34,606 bases of DNA from the NCBI RefSeq assembly GCF_943590815.1, contig NZ_CALSBS010000038.1:1-34606 (forward strand), in the 5' to 3' direction. The position numbers were made by a program, and so were the translations under genes. The stretch comes from Pseudocitrobacter vendiensis (GTDB taxonomy: Bacteria; Pseudomonadota; Gammaproteobacteria; Enterobacterales; Enterobacteriaceae). Shown here piece after piece: positions 9,001-24,000 of this stretch. How positions within the stretch are numbered: the first letter of the stretch is position 1; each line of letters begins with the position of its first letter. The notes beneath the pieces are model-generated. The model was not told the origin of the DNA. It ran no database searches and saw nothing but the letters and a program-made list of their open reading frames with translations.

Positions 9001-12000
9001 CGGCAGTGATGCGCCGAAAGAAACCTTCACCACCGTACTGGATGCTGCTGGCCGCTGGAGCATTGGCGTCGCCGCTGACAAGATCCAGGCCCTTACCGCA
9101 GGTGACGCGAAAATTACCGCCAGTATTACCGACAAGGCCGGAAACACCGGCGAGAGTGAGAATGTCTTTAGCGTGAGCCTCGCCGCACCGGAAATCGCCA
9201 TTGATAGCGGTGTGGCGAGCGACGATGTGATTAACGCCATCGAAAAAGGCCAGAGCCTGGCGATGAGCGGTACCAGTAACCAGCCTGGCCGCCAGATAAC
9301 AGTGACTCTTAACGGGCGTGAATACCAGACTACCGCCGACGCGCAAGGTGACTGGTCGGTCACGATCTCCCCGGCAGATCTCGCCGCGCTGGGCGAAGCG
9401 CAATACATCATTAGCGCAAGCGTAACGGATAGCGCAGGCAACAGCACCTCGACCAGCCATAACGTAGTGGTGGATACCGCTGCGCCTCAGGTAGTGATCA
9501 GGGGTCTGGATGGAAACGCTGACGGCGTGATCAACGCTAATGAACTGAGCACCGGACAGGTGCTGAAGGGCAATGTCGTTAATGCCGAACCCGACAGTAA
9601 GGTGACGGTGACCGTTGGCGGCATAACGAAAATCGCGACGGTTGATAATAACGGTGAATGGCAGATCGCGTTAACCGCCGATGAACTCACCGCGCTGGGT
9701 GACGGCGTGCTGAACTTTACCGCTGAAGTCACCAATGCGCACGGAAATCGTGGTGTTGGTGAATATCAGGCGGAAATCGACGCGAACATTCCTGGTATAC
9801 GCATTGACACCGTTGCGGGTGACGACGTGGTTAACCTGATCGAACACGGCGCGGCGGTTACGATTGGCGGTACGGTAAGCGGTGTGAACGCGGGGGCGAA
9901 GGTAATTGTCACCGTGAACGATAAAGATTACAGCACCAGGCTGAACGATGACGGAACCTGGTCAGTGACGGTATCGGCTGAGGATGTGGCTCGCTGGCCG
10001 AACACAGAGGTGAAGATTAACGCGAGCGTTGATGATCTCGCGGGAAATACCGGTTCCTGGCAACATACGATCGATGTGGATCTGGATGCCGTGGCTATCT
10101 CAATTGAGAGCGTTACCGCTGATAACGTGATTAACGCCACTGAACAAGGGCAGCCGCTGATCCTGAAGGGAACCACGGAGAGGGTCGAACCGGGCCAGAC
10201 GGTGACCATTCTGTTTGGCGGTCATCAGTACACCACCACCGTCGATGAAAACGGCGACTGGCGCTACACTCTGTCACCCTCTGACATGGCTTCGCTGCGT
10301 GAAGGTGACGCGACGGTGCAGGTCAGCGTGAGCAACCAGAACGGCAATCAGGCGCAGAGCGCGCAGGATTACAGGGTTGATCTCAGTGCGCCGACGATAG
10401 TGATGGATGCGGTCACCGGGGATAACGTGATTAACGCGGCGGAAGCCACTGCCGGGTTTACCTTTGAGGGCCAGAGCAATGCGGAGCCGGGCCAGAAAGG
10501 CCAGGTAAGCTGGAATGGCAAGTCGTATGACATTGCGATTCAGGCCGATGGGCGCTGGAGCGTCACGGTAGATGCGGCAGATGCAGCCCTGATGCCGCAG
10601 GGGGCTCAGCAGGTTACCGTTACGCTGGCGGACAAAGCCGGGAACAGCACAACGATCACGCAAACGCTGCTGGTGGATACGCAAGCGCCTGTTGTCACCA
10701 TTGATAACGTCGGCGGCAGCGATAACACACTGAACAGCACCGAACATCGCCAGTCGCAAATTATCAGCGGCAGCGTCACGGGCGCATCGGCGGGGGATAT
10801 TGTCACCGTTACGGTCGGTACAGGCGTTGACGCCTGGAGCATCACCACCGTGCTGGACGCCGCCGGACGCTGGAGCGTCGGGATGCCGGCGGATATCGTC
10901 AGTGGGCTTATCGAAGGTGAACACACGGTTTCCGTTGCGGTTAAGGATACCGCCGGAAACACCGGCAAGGGTAACCATGATTTTGAGGTCGCCCTGACTG
11001 CGCCCGATATTACTATTGATGCAGTGGAGAACAACGGCGTCATTAACGCCCAGATGCGCGGTGAAGGCATCACCATCACCGGTACAAGCAATCAGTATGG
11101 CGTTGACATCACCCTGACGCTAAACGGGCAAAATTATACCGTCACAACGGATGAGAAGAATGGTCATTGGGAGGTGGATCTGTCACCTGCCGATCTGGCG
11201 CTGCTGGGCGAGGCGGGTTATACGCTGGTCGCCAGCGTGACCGACGCGGCGGGTAATACTGCCAGCGCCAACCAGACTATCCTGGTGGATACGGCGGCTC
11301 CGGTGCTCATCATCGACGGTCTGCAAAACAATAATGATGATGTTATCAACGAGAACGAACTGGCTGCCGGGCAGAAACTGACAGGCTCCACGCAGAACGT
11401 TGAAGCTGATAGCAAAGTGATCATCACCATTGGCGGTCAGGATCATGAGGCGGTCGTGGGCGCGGATGGCCGCTGGGAACTGGATCTCTCGCAGTTGATG
11501 CTGGAGGAATTAGGCGATGGACGTCTGACGGCGACCGCCTCTGTCAGCAACGAACATGGCAACAGCACGCAAAGCCAGTATCAGTTCACCATTGATATCG
11601 ACAAACCGGGCATTCGTATCGACACCGTGTCGGGCGATGACGTTATCAATATCATTGAGCATCAGCAGGATCTGCTGATCAGCGGTACGGCGCAGGGCGC
11701 GGAAGCGGGTGCGGATGTGATTGTGACGGTCAACGGCGTTCAGCACACCACCACTCTGCATGCCGATGGTAGCTGGTCAGTCAACGTGGGGGCGCAGGAA
11801 GTCTCAGGCTGGAATAGCAGCGAAGTCACCATCGGCGCAAGCGTTGCCAACATCAACGGTAACCAAAGCGCCATTGAGCATAAAGTTGAACTGGATCTCA
11901 GTAAAGCGGCCATCACCATCGATCCTGTCACCGCCGATGACGTCCTCAATGTAAAGGAGCGCGGCGAACCGTTGTCGCTCGGTGGTGCCGTCTCGGGTAT

Positions 12001-15000
12001 TGAAGACGGTCAGCATGTCACGGTCACCTTCGCGGGCCATCGCTATGATGTTGAAGTGGTTGGCGGTCGCTGGGCACTGGAGGTTGCAGCGGTGGATATG
12101 GGCAGCCTGAAAGAGGGCGATGCCAGCATCAGCGTCAGTACCAGCAATATCAACGGCAACAGCGCATCGGCGGAACGCCAGTTTACGGTTGATTCCACAC
12201 CGCCGACCCTCAGCATCAACACGGTTGAAGCGGATAACCAGGTTAACGCGCTGGAAGCCGGGGCCGGTTTTGATATTAGCGGTACAACCAACGCCGAAGT
12301 GGGCCAGACGGTGAGTGTTAAATGGCTGGGTGAAAACTATACCGCCGACGTCAAGGCCGATGGCACCTGGCGCGTACACGTCGATGCCGTTAAGGACGTC
12401 ACGACGCTTGCGCAGGGGCTGCAAACTGTTGAGGTTAGCGTAGAAGATAAAGCGGGCAACAGCACCAGCCAAACCCACAGCGTGAATGTTGATACGCTGG
12501 TTCCTGAACTGACCCTCACGCCGGTGACCGGTGATAACAAACTCAACGCCACCGAACTGAAACAGGCGCAGATTATTTCGGGTACCTGTCTGAACGCAGA
12601 GCCGGGCGCGGTTGTCACCGTGACCTTTAATAACAAAAGCTACACCACGGTACTGGACGACAACGGCAACTGGCAGCTGGGCGTTCCGCCAGCAGGCGAT
12701 CTGATTGCCGGTGATTACCCGCTGGTGGTTACGGTCACCGACAGTGCTGGCAACATCGACACGCTCACCAGCATTGTGCAGGTGGTGCTGGATCTGCCGT
12801 TAATCGCGATTAACCAGGTCGCGGTTGATGATGTGGTGAACGATGCGGAGAAAGCCGCAGGGATCACCATTACGGGCAGCAGCAGTCAGCCGGGACGCGA
12901 CATTCTCGTCAACCTGAACGGCCGCGATTATACCGTTCAGGCAGACACCTATGGCGACTGGCAGGTCACGGTTTCCCCGGCGGATTTAGCCGCGCTGGGC
13001 GAAGCGAGCTATACGATCACCGCCAGCGTCACCGACGAAACGGGCAACCATCAGAGCGCCAGTCGTCCGATCACCGTAGATACCTCTTCGCCGCAGGTCA
13101 CCATTACGCCGCTGGCGGGTGACGATGTCATTAACCTTGAAGAGAGCGGACAGGATCAGTTCATTAGCGGTACGGCGAAAAATGCCGAAGTGGGCAGCAA
13201 AGTGGTGGTGACGCTGGGGGGACAAACCTTCGAGACGACGGTTGCAACCGGTGGCGTCTGGACGGTCACTATTCCGAAAGATACCTTTAGCGCCTTTGGC
13301 GATGGCCCGTTGACAGCCACCGCGACGGTCACTAACGGCCGCGGCAACAGCGGCAGTGCCGACTACGAATTAAGCGTAGATACGGGTGTACCGGGTCTGC
13401 GTATCGATACGGTGGCGGGCGATGACGTTATTAACATCCTGGAAGCCCAGAGTGATGTGACGATCAGCGGCACCAGTACGGGCGTGCCAAAAGGGCATGA
13501 TGTCACGGTAACCCTTACCGGAATGCGTGACGGCGTGGTGGAAACCACCACCTATACCACGCAGGTGAATGCCGATGGTCGCTGGTCAGTGATCGTCCCT
13601 GAATCGGATGTCAGCCGTTGGCAAAACGGCGAACTGAGCATTGTCGCCAGTGCTGAAAACGTTTCAGGTAACGCAGGCAGCAGTTTCGGCCATCTGGCGC
13701 AGGTTGACCTGAATGCGGTCGCGATCAGCATCGATCCGGTGACTGACGATAACGTAATTAACGCTGAAGAGCGCACTGACGGAATCACCCTTACCGGGAA
13801 AACCTCCGGCGTTGAAGCAGGGCAGACGGTGACAGTCACTCTTGCCGGGCATCAGTACCAGGCGGCGGTAGAGGGTGACGGAAGCTGGCGTGTTGACGTG
13901 CCGGCCACCGATCTGGCGAGTTTGCGTGATGGTTCAGCCAGCGTACAGGTCAGCGTCAGCAACGTGAATGGCAATCAGGCTGATGCAGGCCGCCAGTATG
14001 AAGTGGATGTCACTGCGCCTGTATTGAGCGTTTCCGCCGTAGCGGGTGATAACGTCATCAACCTGGTCGAAGCGGAAGGCGGCTTTGTGGTCAGCGGCTT
14101 TAGCGATGCCGAGCAAGGGCAAACGGTACAGGTTGAATGGAACGACGCATGGTTTAGCGGCACGGTGGCTGAAAATGGCGCATGGAGCATTACGCTGCCT
14201 GCGGCGCAAAGCGCGTTGTCGCAGGGGCTGTTAGAGCTGACGCTTAAAGTCAGCGATCAGGCAGGCAATGAAACCACGATTACGACCGAAGTGAATGTAG
14301 ATACGCTGCCGCCGGTGATTACCGTGGATAAGATTACCAGTGACAATATCCTCAACGCCACGGAGCATGGTCAGGCACAAATTATTAGTGGTACGTGCAG
14401 CAATGCGGAAGCCGGGGCGATTGTGACCGTCACGATTGATGGGAAAAACTACACCACCGCGCTGAACAATGAAGGAAAGTGGAGCATTGGCTTACCGGCT
14501 TCTGCGGTTTCCGCACTGAGCGAAGGAAGTAACCCACTGGTGGTCACGGTTTCTGACAAGGCTGGCAACCAGGGCCATCTGGATAGCGCCATCAACGTGA
14601 ACACCGCACTGCCGAACATTGCTATCAATACGGTGACCAGCGATGACATCATCAACCTGAATGAAAAAGGTCAGGATCTGGCAATCACCGGGACCAGCAA
14701 CCAGCCGAATCAGACCATTACCGTTACGCTGAACGGCGTGCTTTACACCACGGTTGCAAATAGTGATGGCGACTGGACGGTTAACGTACCGCCTTCAGCG
14801 TTGTCGGATCTGGGGGAAGCCAGTTACACCGTGACCGCCAGCGTGACCGACTCGCTGGGCAACCACAATACCGCCAACCACGATGTGCTGGTGGATACCA
14901 CGTTGCCGCTGCTGACCATCGACACCATCGCCGGTGATAACGTCATTAACGATGACGAAATCAAAACCGAGCAGACCATTAGCGGTCGCGTGGTTAACGC

Positions 15001-18000
15001 GGAAGCCGGGCAAAAAGTCCATATCGATATCGGACTCAGCGAGCCTCTCGAAGCCCTGGTGCAGGCGAATGGCACATGGTCGGTGAACGTCAGTGCGGAT
15101 ACGTTGCAGAGCATTGGTTATGGCGACCTGACGGTGAAAGCCTGGGTTGATAATCAGAACGGCAACCGGGGCGAGGCCAGCCGTGAGATCCTGCTCGATG
15201 TCTCTTACCCATCTATTCGCGTCGATACGGTGGCGGGCGATGACGTCATTAACGCCATCGAACTGGGTCATTCCCTGGTGCTTTCCGGCACATCAACCGG
15301 GCTGGATAACCTTAAAGGGCTGATAATCGCCATTAATGGCGTGCGCTACGATGCCGCGCTGGATACTAACGGTAACTGGCAGCTTCTCTTCTCGCCGCAA
15401 ACGATGCAAACCTGGCCGGAAGGCCCTCTGGTCATTGCCGTTAGCGGCACTAACGCCTCGGGTAATGTGCAAAACATTGCGCATACGGTTGAGGTCGATA
15501 CGCAGGCCGTCGCGGTGTCGGTCAACACGTTGTTCACTGACGACCGTCTGAATGCAACAGAGCAAGGGGCTCCTCAAACGCTGACTGGCGAGACGCGCGG
15601 TGTCGAAAGTGGTCGTGATGTCATCATTACGCTGAATGGCAAACAGTATACGGCGACCGTGACTGACGGGGCCTGGAGCCTGACGCTAAGTGATACAGAC
15701 CTGGGCGCGCTGCGCGATGGTCAGACAACGGTTCAGGTTTCTGTCTCTAATGCGCACGGCAATACCGCCAGTGCGGAACGCCAGTTCGTGGTCGATACCG
15801 AATCCCCGATGCTGACTCTCAACACGATCGCGGGCGATAACATTATCAACAGTACGGAAGCCACTGCGGGTGTCACCCTCAGCGGCACAACGAATGCAGA
15901 AGTTGGCCAGACGGTCACCGTATCCGTAGGCAACCAGACGCTGGGAACGGCGCTGGTGCTTGCGGGCGGAGTCTGGAGCCTGGTTGTAGACGCCAGTACG
16001 CTGAATACCCTGGGGCAGGGTTCACACGATCTGACCATCGTGGTGACGGATAGAGCCGGGAACAGCACCTCGCTGGATCACGGTGTTCTGATTGATACCG
16101 CATCCCCAACTATCACTATTGATAGCCTGACCACCGATAACGTCCTTAACGCGACCGAAGCGGGTCAGGCGCAGGTGATCAGCGGCAGCAGCGCGGGGGC
16201 GGCAGCCGGAGACAAAGTGGTTGTGACGTTGGGTGATAACACCTATTCGACCATCGTGGATGGCAGCGGACGCTGGAGTGTCGGGGTTAAAGCCAGCGAT
16301 CTGGCGGCGCTTGATGATGGTGAGCATGTGATTGAGGTGGCGATCACCGATGCCGCAGGTAACGTCGGGACGGGGTCCTTCCCGTTTGCCATTGACACGG
16401 CGGCACCGCTTCTGACTATCGGGATGATTGCCGAAAACGATCTCCTGAGCAGCGATGAGCGCAGTACAGACCTCACTGTGTCCGGTACGTCAGATATTCT
16501 GGCTGCGGGCGTGCAGGTGACCGTTCGTCTGAACGGTAAAACTTACTACGGCGTAACGGAAGCTAACGGAAACTGGTCGGCGATTGTGCCGAAAGAAGAC
16601 CTTCCGGCGCTGATGGATAACCATCAGTACGATGTGAGCGTGAGCGCGACGGATGCCGCCGGGAATACCGGAAGCGCCAGTCGTCAGTTGGATATTCAGG
16701 TTAGCCTGCCACGCATCACCATTGATGCGATTGCAGATGATGATGTGGTGAATAACACGGAAGCGCAGGACGGTATTACCCTGACCGGCTCCACCGATGT
16801 GGCCGTGACCGCGGTGACCGTCACCATTGGCGGGCAGACGTTCACAGGCGATCAGGTGGTGCTGACTGACGGCGGTACACGCTGGTCGTTAGCGCTCGAC
16901 GCTGAGACCCTCGCCGGGTTGGGCGATGGTGCGCTGACGGTCAACGTCACCGCGACGGATGCCAATAACAACCAGGGCGCGGCGGAACGCGAAATGACCA
17001 TCGACGCCAGCCTGCCGGGGATCCGCTTCAACACAGTTGCAGGTGACGACATCATTAACGCCGCCGAGCTGAATCAGTCTCTGTGGGTGAGCGGAACCAG
17101 CGAGCATATCGCCAAAGGGACGAAGTTTACGCTGACGTTGAAGAATGGCGATAGCGAGATTTTTTCGTCTGATGACGTCATGATCGGCAACGACGGGCGC
17201 TGGATCATCGAAATTCCTGCCCAATACGTCAGTTCAATGAATGACGGCACGGCCATCCTGACAGCTAGCGGCGCGAATATTTCCGGCAACATGATTGCGG
17301 TCAGCCATGAAGTCGCCGTTGTGACCGCCGGGCCAGCTATCGCGATTGATGCTTTCAGCGACGATAACATTATTAACGCCAGCGAAGCGGCGACGGGCTA
17401 TGTACTTAGCGGTACCAGTGTGGGTGCTGAGCTGGATAACGAGGTAGTGGTGTATGTCGGTGGACAACGACTAACGACCACCATTCAAGCAGACGGCACC
17501 TGGGAAGTGCCGGTGAATAGCGTGGTGTTTGCCGCCATTAAAGAGGGCAGCGTGGCCGTTGAAGCCAGCGTGACAAACACGCAGGGCAACAGTGCCAGCG
17601 CAAGCGGAACTTTCGTTCTCGATACTGCGCCACCGACGCTTTCGGTGAACCCGTTGACCGCCGATAACGTGATTAACGCCAGCGAAGCGAAAGTGGAGCA
17701 GGTCCTGAGTGGTTACACCAATGCAGGTGAAGGGCAAATCGTTACCGTGAATTTCGGTAGCGATAGCGTACAGGCCGAGGTCAAAGCCGATGGCACCTGG
17801 GAAGTGAACATCCCATCAACGGCGTTCAGCAGCAATGGCACCGTGCAGTTTGACGTGAGCGTCAGCGATGTGGCGGGCAACCCAACGCAGATGCAGCACA
17901 CCGTGGAGGTCGACACGGTTATTCCGCAGGTCACCGTGAACCTGCTGACCGGCGATAACATCATCAACGCCACCGAAAAAGGCCAGGCACTGGTGATTGA

Positions 18001-21000
18001 CGGCGGCAGCACAGACAGCGCAGCGGGCGACATGGTTATCGTGACCCTGAACGGCGTGGAATACCACACCGTGGTGGACAGCAACGGTGAATGGCGCGTG
18101 GGCATTCCGGCAAGCGAAGTTGCCAAACTTAGCGAAGGCGACAATAACGTCACGGTCGTGATTGCCGACCGGGCCGGGAACGAACAGACAGTACCCCATG
18201 ACTTCACCGTCAACACCGGCAAGCCGCAACTGGATATTGATACGCTGGCCGAGGATGGCGTACTCAACGCGACCGAAAAAGGCCAGCCGCTGACTATCAG
18301 TGGCACCAGCGATCTGTCAGAAAATACTGAAGTCCTTGTGACGCTGGCGGGGCTGAGCTACACCACGAAAACAGATTCTGACGGTAAATGGAGCGTTGAG
18401 GTGAGCCCAGCCGATCTGGCAACGCTTGGCGAAGCAAACTACACCGTAAGCGCCAGTGCCGTGGCGAGCGATGGTAACAACGTGACCACCACAGAACCGC
18501 TGCTGGTTGATACCAAAGCGCCTGTGGTGACGGTCTCTATCATCGCCGCTGACGACATCATTAACACTACCGAAGCGCAAGGCTCGGTGCTGATTGGCGG
18601 CAGTGTCACTGGTGCGGCTTCTGGCGATCGCGTCGTTGTCACCCTCAGTGGCCTGGATGCGAAAACCACAACGGTGGATGCCGGAGGTAACTGGAGTATC
18701 TCCCTGACGCCAGCAGAGCTGGCAACGCTGGGCGATGGGCCGCTGACGGCAGAGGTGGCTGTTACCAATGGCCACGGCAACGTGGGTTCCGGTAGCCGTG
18801 ATTTCACCCTCGACACAGGCGTACCGGGGATCCGTATCGATGCCCTGACCGGCGATAACATACTGAACATTGCGGAACTGGCGCTGGATGTATGGGTAAC
18901 CGGGATGACCTACGGCGTTGAACCGGGCGCGATGGTGAACGTCACTATCGGCGCTGAATCCTGGCAAACGACCGTTAACCCGGACGGCAGTTGGGCGTTC
19001 AGCGTCCCACCGAGTGAGACTGGCGGCTGGAGTGATGAGATTACCGTTACCGCGTCCGTTCTGGACAACTCAGGTAATTCCGCGGCTATCAAGCAGGATG
19101 TGCAGATTGACAAGGCGCCGGTATCGGTAGCGATGGATGTTGTCACCATCGATAACGTCCTGAACGCCGCAGAAAAAGCGGGCGTCGTGACGCTGAGCGG
19201 CACAACCAGCGGTATCGAAAACGGGCAAGTTGTCACCATTACCGTGGGCAATAAGCAGTTTACCGCCACGGTCAATGACAACGCGTGGAGCACCACCGTT
19301 CCCGCCGGTTCTCTCAGCGCGCTGCGCGACGGCGAGGTGACCGTGCAGTTAAGCGTCAGCACGGCCAGCGGTAATAAAGCGACCAACAGCCATACCTTCG
19401 ACGTTGACACGCACGCACCGGTGCTGGCTATTGATCCGGTTACGGCTGACAACATTCTGAACGGCACTGAACTTAGCCAGCCGCTGACCTTAACCGGTAC
19501 CAGCGATGCTATCGGTCAGACGCTGACGCTGACACTGAACGGCAAACAGCACACCACTACCGTGGGGAGTGATGGTCGCTGGTCGATGAGCGTGAGTGCA
19601 GGGGATCTGGATGGCATGAGCGAGGGGCTGAACGACATCACCCTCGTCATTACGGATGCGGCGAACAACCGCACTGAAAGTACCCATTCCGTGCTGGTCG
19701 ATACGGTTGCACCAACGCCAACCATCAACACGGTAGCGGGTGATGACAAGATCAACATCACGGAACTGGGCCAGGCGCTGGTGATCAGCGGCGGCGCCAC
19801 GAACGGCGCGACGGGCGATAAAGTGAGTGTGGAACTGAACGGTAAACCGTACACCACGCAACTGGATGCAAACGGAAACTGGAGCGTTGGTATTCCGGCG
19901 GCGGATATGGCCGCGCTGGAAAGTATCCGTTACGAAATTGATGTGACGGTGACCGATAGCGCGGGCAATAGTCAGTCGCTGCAACACACCATTGACGTTG
20001 ATACCGGCATTCCGACACTACGCTTTGATACCCTGTCTACTGATGGGGTGCTTAACGCCATTGAACAGATGCAGCCTCTGGAGATATCGGGAACCAGCTC
20101 ACTGGCAGAAAACACGGTGATCACCGTTACGCTGAACGGGATGAACTATCTGACGACCGTCGGCGCGGGTGGCGTATGGTCGGTCTCTGTTCCGGCTGAT
20201 GCGTTGGCGAAACTGGGCGAAGCGGAATATACGCTGACCGCCAGTGCCGCAGGGGATACCGGAAACAGCGTGACGGATACGACGTCGCTGCTGGTGGATA
20301 CCCGCGCACCGACGGTCACCATTCTGCCGGTGTCCGAAGATGACATTATCGGCATGACCGAAATGGCGGGTGTCGTGACGATTAACGGTACGGTGAGCGG
20401 CGCGGCAGAAAATGATGTGGTGACGGTGATTATCGCCGGGCAATCGCATACCACAAACGTGAAGAGTGACGGTACCTGGACGGTTGCGTTGGATGCAGGC
20501 GAACTGTCTGCACTGGGCGGCGGGCCGCTTACCATTACCGCGAGCGTCACCAACGGTCATGGCAATATCGGCTCCGGCCAGCACGGAATAATGCTCGACA
20601 GCACTGAACCGGGTATTCGTATTGACAGCGTGACGGCGGATAACACCCTGAACCTCGCTGAGCGTGCGTCCGACCTGGTGATCAGCGGGACAACCACCGA
20701 TGTCGCGACAGGCAGCATTGTGACGGTCAGCGTGAACGGTACCGCCGTGGGAACCGCGGCAACACGGGCTGACGGTTCGTGGCTGCTGCAACTGACCCCA
20801 GATCAGATGGAAAGCTGGAGTGGGGCGTCGATCACCGTGAACGCCAGTGTGGCGAACGTGAGCGGAAATGTCGCTGCGATTAACGAGACCGTGGCGCTGG
20901 ATCTGCGCGAAACCTCCGTTTCTATCAACCCGGTGACGGCTGATAACGTGGTGAACGCGACGGAAAAATCAGGCGAAATCGTTCTGACGGGCGACACCAC

Positions 21001-24000
21001 TAACATCGACAACGGGCGTACGGTGACGGTGACGGTAAACGGCAAGCAGTTTACCGGCACGGTGCAGGATAACGCCTGGAGCGTGACGCTGGATGCGGGG
21101 GCACTGAACGGGCTTCGCGATGGTGATGCTGTCGTGCAGGTGAGTGTCTCTAACGCCAGCGGCAACAGCACCAGTAACAGCCTGAATTTCGTTATTGATA
21201 CCACCGCACCGACAGTCTTCATTGATGCGGTCACCGCAGATAACGTGCTTAACAGTACAGAAGCGAGCGGAGAAGTGACGGTGTCGGGCACAACCACGGC
21301 GGAAGTGGGTCAGACGGTCACGGTGAATATTGGCGGGGTTGAACAGACCGCGCTGGTGACCGCAGGCGGCATCTGGACGGCTATCTTTGCGGCCGGTGCG
21401 CTCAGTAACCTGGCGCAAGGTTTAACCACCATTAACGTTAGCGTGAGCGATAAGGCGGGTAACCCGGCTTCCGGTAACCACACCTTCCTGATTGATACCC
21501 AGGCACCGACAGTAGCGGTAAACGATCTGACCGCCGATAACATCATCAACGCGGCGGAAAAAGGCCAGGCGTTGGTGATCAGCGGGACAACTGTTAACGC
21601 GAATGTCGGTGATACGGTGGTGGTGGAGTTTAATGGCAAACCGTACACCACGCAGGTGGATGCCAGCGGTACATGGCGCATTGGGGTCACCGCAGAGGAT
21701 ATGGCGACCCTGGCGAACGGCAGCGGTGAACTGACGGTAACCATTACCGACAGCGCCGGGAACAGTTCGTCCGCCACGAAGGCGTTTGAAGTCGATTTGG
21801 GCGTACCGACGCTGACCTTTGATGATATTGCCGAGGACAATGTACTTAACGCCATTGAGCGTGGAACCGATCTGGTCATTAGCGGTAAGAGCAGCGGTCT
21901 GGCGGAAGGCTCAATCGTGACCGTCACGCTGGGTGGGCGTGAATATACCGCGCAAACCGACAACAGCGGCAACTGGTCACTGTCTGTAGCACCGTCTGAC
22001 CTGGCCTTGCTGGGTGACGCGGGCTATACGGTTAGCGCCAGCGCCAGCAGTGCCAACGGTAACCCGGTTTCCGGCAGCACGCAGTTGCAGGTTGATACCC
22101 GCCTGCCGGTGGTGCATATCGATTTGGTCGCGGGCGATGATGTGATTAACGTTAGCGAAGCGGGCCAGAATCTGACGATCGCCGGTTCGGTGAGTGGTGC
22201 AGCGCCTGGCGATCGCGTGCAGGTGATTGTTGCGGGCAAAACGCACACGGCTACTGTTGAGGCGAATGGCCTCTGGTCGGTCACCGTGGAGAGCAGCGAT
22301 GTTGCCGGTTTTGGTGACGGCCCGCTGACTATCAACGCCAGCGTCGAGAATGCGCACGGGAATACCGGTTCGGACAGCCGTGATATCGCTGTCAATACCG
22401 GTACGCCGGGGATCCGCTTCGATACGGTTGCCGGTGATGATGTGATTAACAGCATCGAGCAGGGCCAGGCTCTGGCGGTGACGGGAACCAGTTCCGGGCT
22501 GGCAGAAAATGCCATCGTTACCCTGACTGACGGTCAGGGGGGAAGCTGGACCGGAAACGTCAACGCTGACGGTAGCTGGACCGTCTCTGTGCCACAAAAT
22601 ATAGTTGCAGGCTGGAACGCGGGCACGGTGCAACTGAGCGCCACTGCGGAGAATACCGCCGGGACGTCTTCCACCATGGATCACCAGGTCACGGTGGATG
22701 TCGCACCCGTGGCGATCACCATTAATGCCCTCACGGCTGATAACGTGCTGAACGCGATTGAGCGCGGCGAAGCGCTGACGGTGAGTGGCGCAACCAGTAA
22801 CGTGGAAAGTGGGCAGACGGTCACGGTGATGCTGGCGGGCAAAGCCTGGACCGCACAGGTACAGGATGACGGAAGCTGGCAGTTTAGCGTTCCGGCAGGG
22901 GCGCTGAACGCACTGCGCGATGGCGCAGCAAACGCCACCGCCAGCGTCACCAATCAGCATGGCAACAGTGCCAGCACCGAGTGGGCATTCAGCGTCGATG
23001 CGTCCGCGCCGACGCTGACAATTGCGGCGGTGACGGCGGATAACGTCCTGAATAAAGCCGAAATTGAAGGCGTAGTCACCCTCAGCGGTACCACCAGCGC
23101 TGAGGCGGGCCAGAGCGTTACTGTGCTTATCAATGGCCAGTCTTATGGCGGCCCGGTCACGGTGGACAGCGATGGAAACTGGAGCCTGACGCTCACCAGT
23201 GGCGCGCTCGAAGGGCTTCAGTCGGGCAGTGCCAGCGTGACCGTTAGCGTAACCGATAAAGCAGGCAACAGCACTACCGCGACGCATCAACTGACCGTTG
23301 ATACCGTTGCGCCGACGGTGACCATCGACATGATTTCCGGTGATGACATCATCAACGCCGCAGAGCAGAACCAGGCGCTGGTTGTGACCGGTAGCAGCGT
23401 TGGTGGCACCACAGGTGATAGCGTGAGAGTGGAAGTGGGCGGCAACGACTACATCACTCAACTGGATGCGCAGGGGCGCTGGAGCGTGGGCATTCCGGCT
23501 GCCGATATGCAGGCGCTGGATGCGGGTCAGCAGAGCGTAAACGTCTCCATAACCGATAGCGCGGGTAACACCGGCAACGCGTCTCGCCCGGTCGTGGTGG
23601 ACAATGGTCAGCCATGGCTCAGCTTTGGAGCGATTGCTGGTGATAACGTACTGAACGCCATTGAACAGGGCGTCAACCTGACCCTTAACGGTACCAGCGA
23701 TGGTCTGGCGGCGGAAACGTGGGTGACGGTCACACTGAACGGCAAAGAGTACCGCACGCAAATTGATACCAGCGGTAACTGGTCGCTGGAAGTAACGCCA
23801 GCGGATCTGGCACTGATTGGCGACGGCACGTACACCGTTACGGCAAACGCCAGCAGCGAAGCGGGGAACCCAGCCGCCGGCTCTGCGCAACTGGTTGTAG
23901 ATACCCGTGCGCCAACCGTCACCATCAACACGATTACCGACGATAACATTCTTAACAAGGATGAATCTGCGCTGGAAATCGTGGTGAGCGGCAAGGTCTC